A stretch of 64,000 nt of DNA from Lentzea albidocapillata subsp. violacea. GTDB lineage: Bacteria; Actinomycetota; Actinomycetes; Mycobacteriales; Pseudonocardiaceae. Positions 32,184 through 43,034 of this stretch are shown in pieces. The DNA lies in contig NZ_FNET01000013.1 of NCBI RefSeq assembly GCF_900100275.1, positions 124,001 to 188,000 on the forward strand, written 5' to 3'. Made by a program: the position numbers and the translations under genes. Each line of letters begins with the position of its first letter. The first letter of the stretch is position 1. The notes beneath the pieces were generated by a model. That model was given only the letters and a program-made list of their open reading frames with translations. It did not search any database and was not told the origin of the DNA.

Positions 32184-32193
32184 GCGCGTGAGC

Positions 32194-32682
32194 CTATTTT
32201 CGCAGCGCGCGAACCATGCCGCCGGGGTCGTCGGTCCAGAACTCGACCTTCGTCACGGCGTGCGCGCCACGCCGGCCCAGGTCGATCTCCTGCGGTTCGC
32301 TCAGCCGCAGTGAGACGTTGGTGGAGCCGGAGATCTCCAGCACGAGCGTTCCGTCCACAACGGACCGCGTCTTGTGCAGCATCCGGCTCGTCGTGCCCTG
32401 CGTCAGGTTCTCGATGGCTGCCAACGGAATCCGGTACTCGAACTCACGCGCGTACCGCAGCCACAGGTACTCGTCGTCGACCGAGTGCTTGAACTTGGTG
32501 AGCATCCAGATCTGCCACCCCAGCAGCACCGCGCCCACGACACCGAAAACGAGCAGCACGGCCCGCAGCCAGAACCACGGCACGATCAGCTCCACGAGCA
32601 GGATCTCCAGCGGTGTCACCACGATGAACACCCACAGGAACGGCCGGACCTGAGCGCTGTAACCGAACGAGCGATCCCCCAT
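32194..32682 (-). CDS. membrane protein with PH-like domain (paralogue 2)
   Basis: The ATG at 32682 (MGDRSFGYSAQVRPFLW) gives 162 residues; the much longer open frame upstream is antisense to the aminotransferase gene and is rejected. Architecture equals paralogue 1: two helices (VFIVVTPLEILLVELIVPWF and LLVFGVVGAVLLGWQIWML) and a C-terminal domain with STNVSLRLSEPQEIDLG and KVEFWTDDPGGMVRAL. The pair arose by tandem duplication and probably forms a two-gene operon. Its start is only 27 bp from that of the divergent aminotransferase gene. Confidence 0.75.
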   Translation of the reverse strand: MGDRSFGYSAQVRPFLWVFIVVTPLEILLVELIVPWFWLRAVLLVFGVVGAVLLGWQIWMLTKFKHSVDDEYLWLRYAREFEYRIPLAAIENLTQGTTSRMLHKTRSVVDGTLVLEISGSTNVSLRLSEPQEIDLGRRGAHAVTKVEFWTDDPGGMVRALRK

Positions 32683-32709
32683 GTACTCGATCGTGGCACA
32701 GTGGTGTGA

Positions 32710-33834
32710 GTGAGTGATCTGATCTTCTTGGACAGCGCAGGTTCCTCGATCCCTCCCGCGCCGGTCGTGGACGAGGTGATCGGCCATCTGAAGCGGGAAA
32801 CCGAGATCGGCGGCTACCGCGCCGCGGCGGAACGCCGGGATGACCTGGAGGCGGGCTACGGCGTCCTCGCTGACCTCTTCGGGTGTCAGCCTTCCGAGGT
32901 TGCTTTCACGGACAGTGCAACTCGATCTTGGCTCGCGGCGTTCGACGCGGTGCCGCTGGAACCCGGAGACCGAATTCTTGTCACCGAGGTCGAATACGGT
33001 GGCAATGCGATCCCGGTTCTGCGTCGTGCGGCGGAGGCCGGGGCGGTCGTCGAGGTCATACCGTCCGACATCCACGGACAGGTCGATCTCGGCGCCCTGC
33101 ACCTTGACAACCGAGTCAAGCTGATCTCGCTCGTGCACGTGCCGACGAACGGCGGCCTGGTCAACCCGGTGAACGACGTCACGGCGGCGGCTCGTGAGGT
33201 CGGTGCACTGGTGCTGCTCGACGCCTGCCAGTCGACCGGCCAGCTCGACCTGCGTGGGCTCGACTACGACATGTTGGCGTGTACAGGTCGTAAGTGGCTG
33301 CGTGGGCCCCGCGGTACCGGTGCGCTGGTCGTGCGCGACGCGGTGCGGGAAAGGCTCCACCCACGCCTGGTGGATCTGCATAGCGGCGTGTGGACCGGGC
33401 TGCAGGAGTACCGGTTGCGAGACGACGCGCGGGTGTTCGAGCTGTGGGAGTGCAGCATCGCCGACCGGCTCGGCATGATCGCCGCCGCGCGCTACGCCCT
33501 GGACAAGGGGCTGGACGTGATCGAGGCGGAGGTCGCGGACCGGGCCAGGCGTTTGAGCGAAGGACTCCGGTCCATTCCCGGCATCACCGTGCGAGACCTC
33601 GGTGAACGGCGGTCCGGCATCGTCACGTTCACGAGCGACCGGGTGCCGGCGACGGAGCTCAAAGACCGGCTGTGGCAGGAGAACGTCGCCGTCACGGTCT
33701 CGCAGAAGGGGTCGACGCTGATCGACATGACCCGCCGGGGCCTGGACGAGGTAGTGCGGGCCTCCCCGCACTACTTCGTCACTCCGGAGGAGATCGATCA
33801 GGCGCTGGAACGGATCAGCAGGTCTGCCCGATGA
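32710..33834 (+). CDS. class V PLP-dependent aminotransferase/lyase
   Basis: A 374-residue fold-type-I PLP enzyme starting at GTG 32710 (MSDLIFLDSAGSSIPP). The Schiff-base Lys lies in MLACTGRKWLRGPRGTG and the cofactor Asp in VLLDACQSTG; the domain is class V. There is no SufS-type catalytic Cys loop, so simple cysteine desulfuration is unlikely. The R-K-W-L-x-G-P-R-G pattern is shared with C-S lyases of the EgtE/isopenicillin-epimerase branch, which makes a lyase on a sulfur metabolite possible but unproven. Its last 20 bp overlap the convergent carboxypeptidase gene. Confidence 0.82.
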   Translation: MSDLIFLDSAGSSIPPAPVVDEVIGHLKRETEIGGYRAAAERRDDLEAGYGVLADLFGCQPSEVAFTDSATRSWLAAFDAVPLEPGDRILVTEVEYGGNAIPVLRRAAEAGAVVEVIPSDIHGQVDLGALHLDNRVKLISLVHVPTNGGLVNPVNDVTAAAREVGALVLLDACQSTGQLDLRGLDYDMLACTGRKWLRGPRGTGALVVRDAVRERLHPRLVDLHSGVWTGLQEYRLRDDARVFELWECSIADRLGMIAAARYALDKGLDVIEAEVADRARRLSEGLRSIPGITVRDLGERRSGIVTFTSDRVPATELKDRLWQENVAVTVSQKGSTLIDMTRRGLDEVVRASPHYFVTPEEIDQALERISRSAR

Positions 33835-35110
33835 CCCGCTTCACACAGTCCGAGTAGCTCAGGAACAGGTCGATGGCACGGTCGTTGCGGGCGGTCTGCG
33901 CCGGGATGACCGTGTCACGCGGGTAGAAGCCGTTGAGGCCGCCGCTGCTCGGGTACATCTCGAAGGTGTACGCCCAGATCTTGTGCTGGCCCCACATCCA
34001 GTCGTCGCTGCTGCCGTCGGTGATGTACAGGTCGCTCGCCTGCTCCGGCGTGTAACCGTTGGTGGCGGCCATCTGCCGGCCGAGCGTCTGGAACGCGCGC
34101 GCCTCGTCCGCGTTGAGACCGGCGGCGGTGTCGGCTCGGGTGTAGCCGTACGGCCACAGCACGAGCTCCGAGAACGAGTGGATGTCGATGAACGTCTTGA
34201 TCTGCTGGGTGCCACCGACCACGCGTGAGTTCACGAAGTCGCGGATGCGGGCGGTCTCCGGCGCGGAGAACGCCGACGGGCCGCGGTAGGTGTCCGAGGT
34301 GGTGCTGCCGCTGGAACCGCCACAGCAGCCCCACTTGTAGCCCCAGTTGCGGTTGAGGTCGGTGCCGTTGCCCTGGCGGTTCTTGCGCCAGCCGCGGAAC
34401 GAGCCGGTCGCGATGTCGTACTCGGCGCCGTCCGGGTTCATCATCGGGACGATCCACACCTCACGGCTGTCGATGAGGTTCTTGATCGCAGGGGTGGCGT
34501 AGTTGTCGGTGTAGCGCTTGATGATCTGCAGGCACTGTTCGACGGTCAGGTGCTCGCGGGCGTGCTGGCCGCAGACGAGCAGCACCTCCGGCTCGCTCTC
34601 GTCGGTGGCCACGTTGTCACTGACCTTGAGCGCCCAGATGTCCCGGTTCTGGAAGCTCTTGCCGATGCTCCGCATGCTCGCGAGGCTCGGGTGGTCGCGA
34701 ACGGTCTGCCGCATCTCCGCGGTCGTCTCCGCGAAGTTGTGGTAGCCCGCGTAGCCGGACGGGAAGTCCTGGGTGCCGACCTGGCCGGGCACCGGGTCGG
34801 AGAAGTCGACCTTGCCGAGGCTCTTGAGCTGCTGCTCGAAGTCGCCCAGGTACCTGATCGGCAGGCCGGTCGCCTGCAGGGCCCGGTACTGGGCCTTGTC
34901 CGCGACGACCGAGACGGTGGTGAGCTTCGTCGCACCGAGCACGTCGACGCCGATCTGGGCGACCTGAGTGCGTTCGGCGGACGTGTTCGCCGTGACTTCC
35001 AGCAGATAACGGCCGGAGTCGGCGGCGCTGGGTGTCGCCATGCCCGCGACCAGCACGGGCAGACAGATGGCGAGCACTGCGGCGATCTTGCCGCGGCGCT
35101 TAGTGAACAT
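33815..35110 (-). CDS. secreted M14 zinc carboxypeptidase
   Basis: The ATG at 35110 starts a Sec signal peptide (KRRGKIAAVLAICLPVLVAG, cleavage near ATPSAA-DS); 431 residues. A propeptide-like region (residues 32-115) precedes the M14 domain. Zinc ligands are the HxxE motif in CGQHAREHLTVEQ and a later His in FIDIHSFSELVLWPYG; the substrate Arg-Asn pair is in TDLNRNWGYKWG; the catalytic Glu is in AYTFEMYPS. It should cleave C-terminal residues from extracellular peptides. With the M28 enzyme at 6.1 kb it shows investment in secreted peptidases. No neighbours in the same transcription unit. Confidence 0.94.
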   Translation of the reverse strand: MFTKRRGKIAAVLAICLPVLVAGMATPSAADSGRYLLEVTANTSAERTQVAQIGVDVLGATKLTTVSVVADKAQYRALQATGLPIRYLGDFEQQLKSLGKVDFSDPVPGQVGTQDFPSGYAGYHNFAETTAEMRQTVRDHPSLASMRSIGKSFQNRDIWALKVSDNVATDESEPEVLLVCGQHAREHLTVEQCLQIIKRYTDNYATPAIKNLIDSREVWIVPMMNPDGAEYDIATGSFRGWRKNRQGNGTDLNRNWGYKWGCCGGSSGSTTSDTYRGPSAFSAPETARIRDFVNSRVVGGTQQIKTFIDIHSFSELVLWPYGYTRADTAAGLNADEARAFQTLGRQMAATNGYTPEQASDLYITDGSSDDWMWGQHKIWAYTFEMYPSSGGLNGFYPRDTVIPAQTARNDRAIDLFLSYSDCVKRVIGQTC

Positions 35111-35208
35111 CGTTCCTCCATCATCAGCAGGGTTTGCGACGGAGTGGTGCTCAACCGAGCGTGGCCGTGCTGTCACAGGGTGAGGTAGCGCCGATAGCGG
35201 GCTGACCG

Positions 35209-35235
35209 TTGACAGATTTCTGCGGGAACTACGCT
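35209..35235 (+). promoter_or_regulatory. hisD promoter, probably leaderless
   Basis: TTGACA (35209-35214) is a perfect -35 hexamer; TACGCT (35230-35235) is a TANNNT -10 with a short 15-bp spacer. Transcription would start close to the hisD ATG at 35243, leaving no room for a ribosome site, and no Shine-Dalgarno sequence is seen before that ATG. A leaderless his mRNA is therefore likely. Confidence 0.6.
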
Positions 35236-35242
35236 GTAGGGC

Positions 35243-38257
<3,015 letters not shown>

Positions 38258-38258
<1 letters not shown>

Positions 38259-38413
38259 TGCCGAAGGAAGTCGTCGTCATCGGCCTGCTGGCCCTCGCGG
38301 GCTTCCTGGCCGGTGGCGTCTACACCACGTGGAAGACCGCCAAGGTCCTGGCGATCATCCTGCTGGTGCTGCTCCTGGTGGCGGTCGGCGGCGCCGTTCT
38401 CTGGCTCCTCTAG
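38258..38413 (+). CDS. 51-residue membrane protein at the end of hisDCB
   Basis: The ATG shares one base with the hisB stop (TGATG). The product MPKEVVVIGLLALAGFLAGG continues with a short charged loop (TTWKTAK) and a second hydrophobic helix (LAIILLVLLLVAVGGAVLWLL), so it is a two-helix membrane hairpin. The coupling to hisB makes translation very likely. No function is known. Its stop TAG overlaps in CTAG with the stop of the convergent methyltransferase remnant. Confidence 0.78.
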
Positions 38414-38691
38414 CCCCTGCGGGCGAGGACCCACTGGAACGTCGCCGGGTCCGGCTCGTGCATGGTCACCAGATCGTCGGTGATGATCTCCAGGTGCTGC
38501 CCGACGAGTGCTCGGTTCTCGGTGATGTCCGGCGTGCCGATGCCGAGCGATTCGAGAACCTTCGCCCCATCGGGCAGCCGCCCGTCGAACTCGCCGAGGT
38601 AGTGCAGCCGAGGGTCGTCGGCGATCCGCGCGGACCAGTCGAGATACCGCTGCGCGATGGCGTCGTAGTCCTCCTCGACCTTCCGCGTCAC
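38410..38691 (-). pseudogene. SAM methyltransferase remnant with internal deletion
   Basis: The GTG at 38691 opens a 93-residue frame. The first half (VEEDYDAIAQRYLDWSARI ... GRLPDGAKVLE) matches the N-terminus of class I methyltransferases up to the point where motif I, LELGCGxG, should appear. Instead it runs directly into what looks like a methyltransferase C-terminus (IITDDLVTMHEPDPATFQWV, then LARRG). The SAM-binding core of about 100 residues is missing, apparently by an in-frame deletion. The GTGA overlap with kptA shows it was once translated as the second gene of that operon. It can hardly be an active methyltransferase. Confidence 0.72.
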
Positions 38692-39212
38692 GCCGTACCC
38701 AGGTAGCGCGCCGGCACGTACTGCGCGAGCCACACCCCGTTCGCGCTGAGCCGGAACTCGTGCCCGTCCGTGTGCATCGCTTTGGCGTCCACGGTAAGGA
38801 TCAACGGCCGGCCACGCCGGGCCCCCACGCGCCGTGCGGTCTCGCGGTCGGGCGAGAGGTGCACGTCGTGGCGTGACATGGGCCTGAGCCCGTCACGCAT
38901 GATGTCGTCGAGGTACCGCTCGACGGTGCCGTGGAACAGCTGGTCCGGCGGGATCGCGGTAGGCAGCCCGAGTTCCACCTCGACGCTGTGCCCCTGGTTC
39001 GCGCGGATGCGGTCACCGTCGATGGCGAAGCGCTTCTTGTCGTTGCGGTCGACGACCTCGCGCAGGTCGGTCTCGGAGATGCCGAGTGCGTTCAGGAGGT
39101 CGGCCACCGGCACCCAGCCCGAAGGGTCGAGGGCGAGGCCGACGCGCTCGGGCTTGTGCCGGAGCGCTTGGGACATCCGCTTCGAGAGGCGGATCATTCT
39201 TTCGTCTTCCAT
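38688..39212 (-). CDS. kptA: RNA 2'-phosphotransferase (Tpt1/KptA)
   Basis: The ATG at 39212 gives 174 residues; ATG 39197 is an alternative. Family motifs: RLSKRMSQALRHKPE at the N-terminus with the conserved Arg-His, GWVPVADLLNAL, then the C-terminal ADP-ribosyltransferase-like lobe with QLFHGTVERYLDDIM, MSRHDVHLSPDRETA and GRRRGRP-type Arg residues. Tpt1 removes an internal 2'-phosphate from RNA using NAD, giving ADP-ribose 1'',2''-cyclic phosphate. Bacteria lack the usual tRNA-splicing substrate, so its job here is unclear. Coupled by GTGA to the methyltransferase remnant. Confidence 0.93.
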   Translation of the reverse strand: MEDERMIRLSKRMSQALRHKPERVGLALDPSGWVPVADLLNALGISETDLREVVDRNDKKRFAIDGDRIRANQGHSVEVELGLPTAIPPDQLFHGTVERYLDDIMRDGLRPMSRHDVHLSPDRETARRVGARRGRPLILTVDAKAMHTDGHEFRLSANGVWLAQYVPARYLGTA

Positions 39213-39312
39213 TTCCTGAACAGGAAACCACAGCGCGTCCACCGGTTTGCGGGTTTCATGGGCTGGATGTGGCGTCAGCGGCGGGTTCCGGGCGAGACCG
39301 GGCTGGGACTTC

Positions 39313-39777
39313 CTAGACGGTGCCGCCCTCGACGGCGGGCTTGAGCTTGGGAGCGCCCGGCCCGTGTGAGGCCTGTTCGTCGTCGATGTTCTGCAGGGCG
39401 CAGCTGCGCAGCGACAGGCAGCCGCAGCCGATGCAGCCGGTGAGGCGGTCGCGCAGGCGGTACAGGGCGTCGATGCGGGCGTCGAGCTCCGACTTCCACG
39501 AGCGGGAGAGGCGTTCCCAGTCGGACTTCGTCGGCGTGCGGTTGTCCGGGAGCTGGGCGAGGGCGTCGCGGACGTCCTCCAGAGTGAGCCCCACGCGTTG
39601 CGCGGTACGGATGAACGCCAGCCGGCGCAGCACCGAGCGCAGGTAGCGGCGCTGGTTGCCCGCCGTGCGGACCGAGGTGATCAGACCCCTGTCCTCGTAG
39701 AAGCGCAGGGCGGTGTGGGGGACGCCGCTGCGCTCGGCGACCTGGCCGATGGTCAGCATTTCCGGCAACTTGCTCAC
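39313..39777 (-). CDS. soxR: redox-sensing regulator SoxR (MerR family)
   Basis: The GTG at 39777 (MSKLPEMLTIGQVAERSG) gives 154 residues. The MerR-type winged HTH (LTIGQVAERSGVPHTALRFY, EDRGLI, GNQRRYLRSVLRRL) is followed by a dimerisation helix and the [2Fe-2S] site C-x2-C-x-C-x5-C in CIGCGCLSLRSC, the hallmark of SoxR. It would be activated by redox-active compounds oxidising the cluster. It diverges from the split transketolase genes with a MerR-type palindrome between, so those are its probable targets. Confidence 0.95.
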   Translation of the reverse strand: MSKLPEMLTIGQVAERSGVPHTALRFYEDRGLITSVRTAGNQRRYLRSVLRRLAFIRTAQRVGLTLEDVRDALAQLPDNRTPTKSDWERLSRSWKSELDARIDALYRLRDRLTGCIGCGCLSLRSCALQNIDDEQASHGPGAPKLKPAVEGGTV

Positions 39778-39797
39778 CGGATCATGGTAACCGCTTG

Positions 39798-39817
39798 ACC
39801 TCCAGCTTGGTCGAGGT
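39798..39817. promoter_or_regulatory. candidate SoxR operator
   Basis: The 20-bp segment ACCTCCAGCTTGGTCGAGGT has perfect 5-bp ends (ACCTC/GAGGT) and further partial symmetry inside, close to the CCTCAAG-CTTGAGG pattern of actinomycete SoxR sites. TTGACC (39795-39800) at its left edge can serve as a -35 element reading toward the transketolase genes, the usual position of a MerR-family operator between -35 and -10. Confidence 0.68.
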
Positions 39818-39832
39818 TGAACAGTTGGTGCC

Positions 39833-40495
39833 ATGCAACGGATACCAGAGCTCTTCGCGAGGATGACCGGGGACGAGAAGCACGAGTGGGCTGCGGCTTC
39901 CACGATCGACGTGCTCTGGGTCCTCTACGACAAGGTCCTCAACGTCACGCCCGCGACGGCCGACGACCCCGATCGCGACCGGTTCCTGCTGTCCAAGGGG
40001 CACGGACCGATGGCGTACTACGCCGTGCTCGCGGAGAAGGGGTTCATCGACGAGTCCATTCTGGACGACTGGACGTCGTGGGACAGCCCGCTCGGCCAGC
40101 ACCCCGACCGGGTGCTCGTGCGCGGCGCGGAGATCAGCAGCGGCTCGCTCGGCCACGGGTTGCCGATCGCGGTGGGCACGGCGATCGGGCAGCGGATCGC
40201 CGGCAGCCGTGGTCGCACGTTCGTGCTGGTCGGCGACGGTGAGCTGGATGAGGGCAGCAACCACGAGGCGATCGCGGTGGCGGCGCGGCTGAAGGTCGCG
40301 AACCTCACCGCGATCGTGATCGACAACGAGTCCGCGATGTACGGCTGGCCCGGTGGCATCGCGCGGCGGTTCGCCGTCGAGGGGTGGCAGACCGCCGAGA
40401 TCGACGGCCGCGACCACGAGGCCGTCTTCACCGCACTGACCGCGCCGCACGACCGCCCGTACGCGGTGGTCGCCAAGATCGAGAAGAGCTACTGA
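39833..40495 (+). CDS. transketolase, N-terminal (TPP-binding) subunit
   Basis: A 220-residue half-transketolase. It carries the diphosphate-binding region: DRFLLSKGHGPMAYYAVL, SSGSLGHGLPIAVGTAIG and the GDGELDEGSNHEAIAVAARL motif (GDGx-NN-like TPP/Mg site). Together with the next gene it makes a complete enzyme transferring two-carbon units. It is shorter than usual N-subunits (about 270 residues). The TGA stop overlaps the partner's ATG. Split transketolases often serve specialised pathways instead of the main pentose-phosphate route; SoxR control would fit that. Confidence 0.92.
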   Translation: MQRIPELFARMTGDEKHEWAAASTIDVLWVLYDKVLNVTPATADDPDRDRFLLSKGHGPMAYYAVLAEKGFIDESILDDWTSWDSPLGQHPDRVLVRGAEISSGSLGHGLPIAVGTAIGQRIAGSRGRTFVLVGDGELDEGSNHEAIAVAARLKVANLTAIVIDNESAMYGWPGGIARRFAVEGWQTAEIDGRDHEAVFTALTAPHDRPYAVVAKIEKSY

Positions 40496-41388
40496 TGACC
40501 ACCATGCGCCAGGCCTTCGTCGAGACGGTCAACGACGAGATCGCCGCCGACCCGCGGATCGCCGTGGTGACCGCGGTGATCTCCAGCAACGAGTTCCCGC
40601 AGGAGAACGAACGCGTCGTCGACGTCGGGATTCGCGAGCAGACCATGGTGGGCGTCGCGAGTGGCCTGGCGCTGGCCGGGCTGCGGCCGGTCGTGCACAG
40701 CTACGCGCCGTTCCTGGTCGAACGGCCGTACGAGCAGATCAAGCTCGACATCGGACATCAGGACGTCGGCGCGGTGTTCGTGAGCATCGGAGCGTCCTAT
40801 GACGACCCGGCGTGGGGCCGCACGCACCAGTCACCGGGTGACGTCGCGTTGTTCGACACGCTTCCAGGCTGGACTGTGCACGTGCCCGGACATCCGGACG
40901 AGGTCACGCCATTGCTCCAGCAGGCGCTGAAAGACGACAACCGGGTCTACCTGAGGCTTTCGCTGCACGCGAACACCCAGGCCTATCCCGTGGGCGAAGG
41001 ATTCACGACGGTCCGGCACGGAAAACGCGGCGTCGTGCTCGCCGTCGGGCCGATGCTCGACCGCGTGCTCAAGGCCGTCGATTCCGAGAACGCCGACGTC
41101 ACGGTGCTGTACGCGGCCACGGTACGGCCGTTCGACGCGAACGGGCTGCGCAAGGCCGTGCAGAACACCGACCACGCCGACGTGATGGTGGTGGAGCCCT
41201 ACTTGGAGGGAACTTCTTCTCATCTCGTATCAGAGACACTGCAACAAATCCCGCACCGCATTCGTTCTACAGGTGTCAAACGACACGCAGAACTCCGCAA
41301 CTACGGCACGGCTGAAGATCATGACGCGGCACATGATCTCGACGTGGTGGGGCTGGGGAGTGCTGTGCGTAGTTTCTTCAGGGGGTGA
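40495..41388 (+). CDS. transketolase, C-terminal subunit
   Basis: The ATG at 40495 (MTTMRQAFVETVNDEIA) overlaps the upstream stop by one base; 297 residues. It holds the pyrimidine-binding domain (VVDVGIREQTMVGVASGLAL, with the Glu that activates TPP) and the C-terminal domain (VTVLYAATVRPFDANGLRKA, VVEPYLEGTSSHLV). The two subunits must form a heterodimer or heterotetramer. A strong hairpin about 65 bp after the stop ends the unit. Confidence 0.92.
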   Translation: MTTMRQAFVETVNDEIAADPRIAVVTAVISSNEFPQENERVVDVGIREQTMVGVASGLALAGLRPVVHSYAPFLVERPYEQIKLDIGHQDVGAVFVSIGASYDDPAWGRTHQSPGDVALFDTLPGWTVHVPGHPDEVTPLLQQALKDDNRVYLRLSLHANTQAYPVGEGFTTVRHGKRGVVLAVGPMLDRVLKAVDSENADVTVLYAATVRPFDANGLRKAVQNTDHADVMVVEPYLEGTSSHLVSETLQQIPHRIRSTGVKRHAELRNYGTAEDHDAAHDLDVVGLGSAVRSFFRG

Positions 41389-41453
41389 AGAAATGTTCGC
41401 AGTCATGGGGGATGACTGGACCGGCGCGCCTTCTCGCGCCGTTTAGAGGTGAG

Positions 41454-41494
41454 GAGGTGTGCACGATCAGGCAGATCCTGCTCGTGCACACCTC
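41454..41494. terminator. hairpin terminator after the split transketolase
   Basis: GAGGTGTGCACGA (41454-41466) and TCGTGCACACCTC (41482-41494) are perfectly complementary over 13 bp, with additional CAGG/CCTG pairing in the loop. It follows the transketolase stop by 65 bp and precedes the next gene, a sensible place for termination. No T-run follows. Confidence 0.75.
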
Positions 41495-41563
41495 ACGTCT
41501 GGTGTGGACGGACGTCCGGGACGTCTTTGGCATGTCTGTGCGGGCGCGCGAGGCCGACCAGGA

Positions 41564-42388
41564 ATGATGTCGGTCGTGAGAATGCTGATCTGGACCCCGT
41601 TGAACGCCGCCGAGCTGCAGAAGTCCATGCACAGCGGCAACGTGGGTCCCGCGGCGCTGGTTCCGGTGCAGTCCGGCACGGTCCTGCTGCCTCCGCCGGG
41701 CACCAAGCTCAGCGAGGCCGCGTACATGACGAACCGGGTGCGCAAGATCGGGCGCGGCGCGGCCCTGGCCGTGTGGAACGACGACGCCGCGCTGCTCTAC
41801 ATGTTCACCACGTCGCTCGGCCGCGCCTCGATGTGGGGATCGCGCGAGGCGGTGCTGCGGCTGTCTGCGCAGGCCAAACAGTCGGGGCCGGTCGGCCGGT
41901 CCTTCGACCGCGCCACCGCGGGCATGGTCGACCTGCGCGAGAAGGAGAAGTGGCAGCTCGACGCCATCGACAAGCTCACCGCGCTGTACCCGGCGGCCGG
42001 CCGCAAGGGCACGCTCGAACGCATCCGCGACTTCGGGAACGGCCGCGCGGCGATCCCGGACTTCTTCCGTGCGGCGGGGCTGCACGAGGTCGCGCGGGTC
42101 GCCGAACTCACCGAGCAGGGCAGGGCGGAAGCCGTGCTGCGGACGCTCGAACCGCCGCGCACGCAACTGTGGCCGCTCTGGCTGATCTTCCCGCTGATCG
42201 TGCTGGCGGCCGCCGCGACGGTGATCTTCGACATCCCGGCGGTCGTGTACTACCTCGTCGTCCTCCTGCTCCTCGCGATGCTGGCCGGGCTGCTGGTCGT
42301 GCTCAGGCGCCGGCTCGTGCGCACGAAACCGATCAACACCGTGTTGCCGGTCATCCCGGTCACGCAGGGTGCCGTCCCGACCGACTAA
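41564..42388 (+). CDS. hypothetical protein with C-terminal membrane hairpin
   Basis: The start is uncertain (ATG 41564, 41567 or 41582); about 270 residues. The N-terminal 200 residues are soluble and partly helical ([60 protein letters not shown]). Two membrane helices follow near the C-terminus ([20 protein letters not shown] and [20 protein letters not shown]), then a basic tail (RRRLVRTKP). I do not recognise the family. It ends 10 bp before hisH and may be cotranscribed with it, but no link to histidine synthesis is evident. Confidence 0.7.
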   Translation: MMSVVRMLIWTPLNAAELQKSMHSGNVGPAALVPVQSGTVLLPPPGTKLSEAAYMTNRVRKIGRGAALAVWNDDAALLYMFTTSLGRASMWGSREAVLRLSAQAKQSGPVGRSFDRATAGMVDLREKEKWQLDAIDKLTALYPAAGRKGTLERIRDFGNGRAAIPDFFRAAGLHEVARVAELTEQGRAEAVLRTLEPPRTQLWPLWLIFPLIVLAAAATVIFDIPAVVYYLVVLLLLAMLAGLLVVLRRRLVRTKPINTVLPVIPVTQGAVPTD

Positions 42389-42398
42389 CCTGGTGGGC

Positions 42399-43034
42399 GT
42401 GGCACGTGTCGTCGTACTTGACTATGGATCCGGCAACCTGCGCTCCGCCGAGCGCGCGCTGCAGCGCGTCGGCGCCGACGTCGAGGTGACGTCGGACCAT
42501 CGAGCCGTCCGTGAGGCGGACGGACTGGTCGTGCCCGGCGTCGGTGCCTACGCGGCGTGCATGGAGGGCCTCAACGCGGTGCGCGGCGCCCGGCTCATCG
42601 GCGAGCGCCTCGCCGGCGGCCGTCCGGTGCTCGGCATCTGCGTGGGCATGCAGATCCTCTTCGAACGCGGCATCGAGCACGGCGTGCTGACCGAGGGCTG
42701 CGGAGAGTGGCCCGGCACCGTCGAGCGCCTCGAAGCGCCGATCGTGCCGCACATGGGCTGGAACACCGTGCGTGCGCCCGAGGATTCGAAGCTCTTCGCC
42801 GGACTCGACAAGGACACGCGGTTCTACTTCGTGCACTCCTACGGCGTGCGCCGCTGGGAGCTCGAGCCGGCCGAGCACCTCAGGCCGCCGCTGGTGACGT
42901 GGGCGGACCACGCGGGGGACGAGTTCGTCGCGGCGGTCGAGAACGGCCCGTTGTGGGCGACCCAGTTCCACCCGGAGAAGTCCGGCGATGCCGGAGCGCA
43001 CCTGCTGCGGAACTGGTTGACTACCTTGTCGTGA
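42399..43034 (+). CDS. hisH: imidazole glycerol phosphate synthase, glutaminase subunit
   Basis: Class I glutamine amidotransferase of 211 residues supplying ammonia to HisF. GTG start at 42399 ([20 protein letters not shown]). The nucleophile is C81 in [13 protein letters not shown]; His and Glu of the triad are in [22 protein letters not shown] is also typical of HisH. Its TGA overlaps the GTG of the following secreted-protein gene. Confidence 0.96.
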   Translation: MARVVVLDYGSGNLRSAERALQRVGADVEVTSDHRAVREADGLVVPGVGAYAACMEGLNAVRGARLIGERLAGGRPVLGICVGMQILFERGIEHGVLTEGCGEWPGTVERLEAPIVPHMGWNTVRAPEDSKLFAGLDKDTRFYFVHSYGVRRWELEPAEHLRPPLVTWADHAGDEFVAAVENGPLWATQFHPEKSGDAGAHLLRNWLTTLS

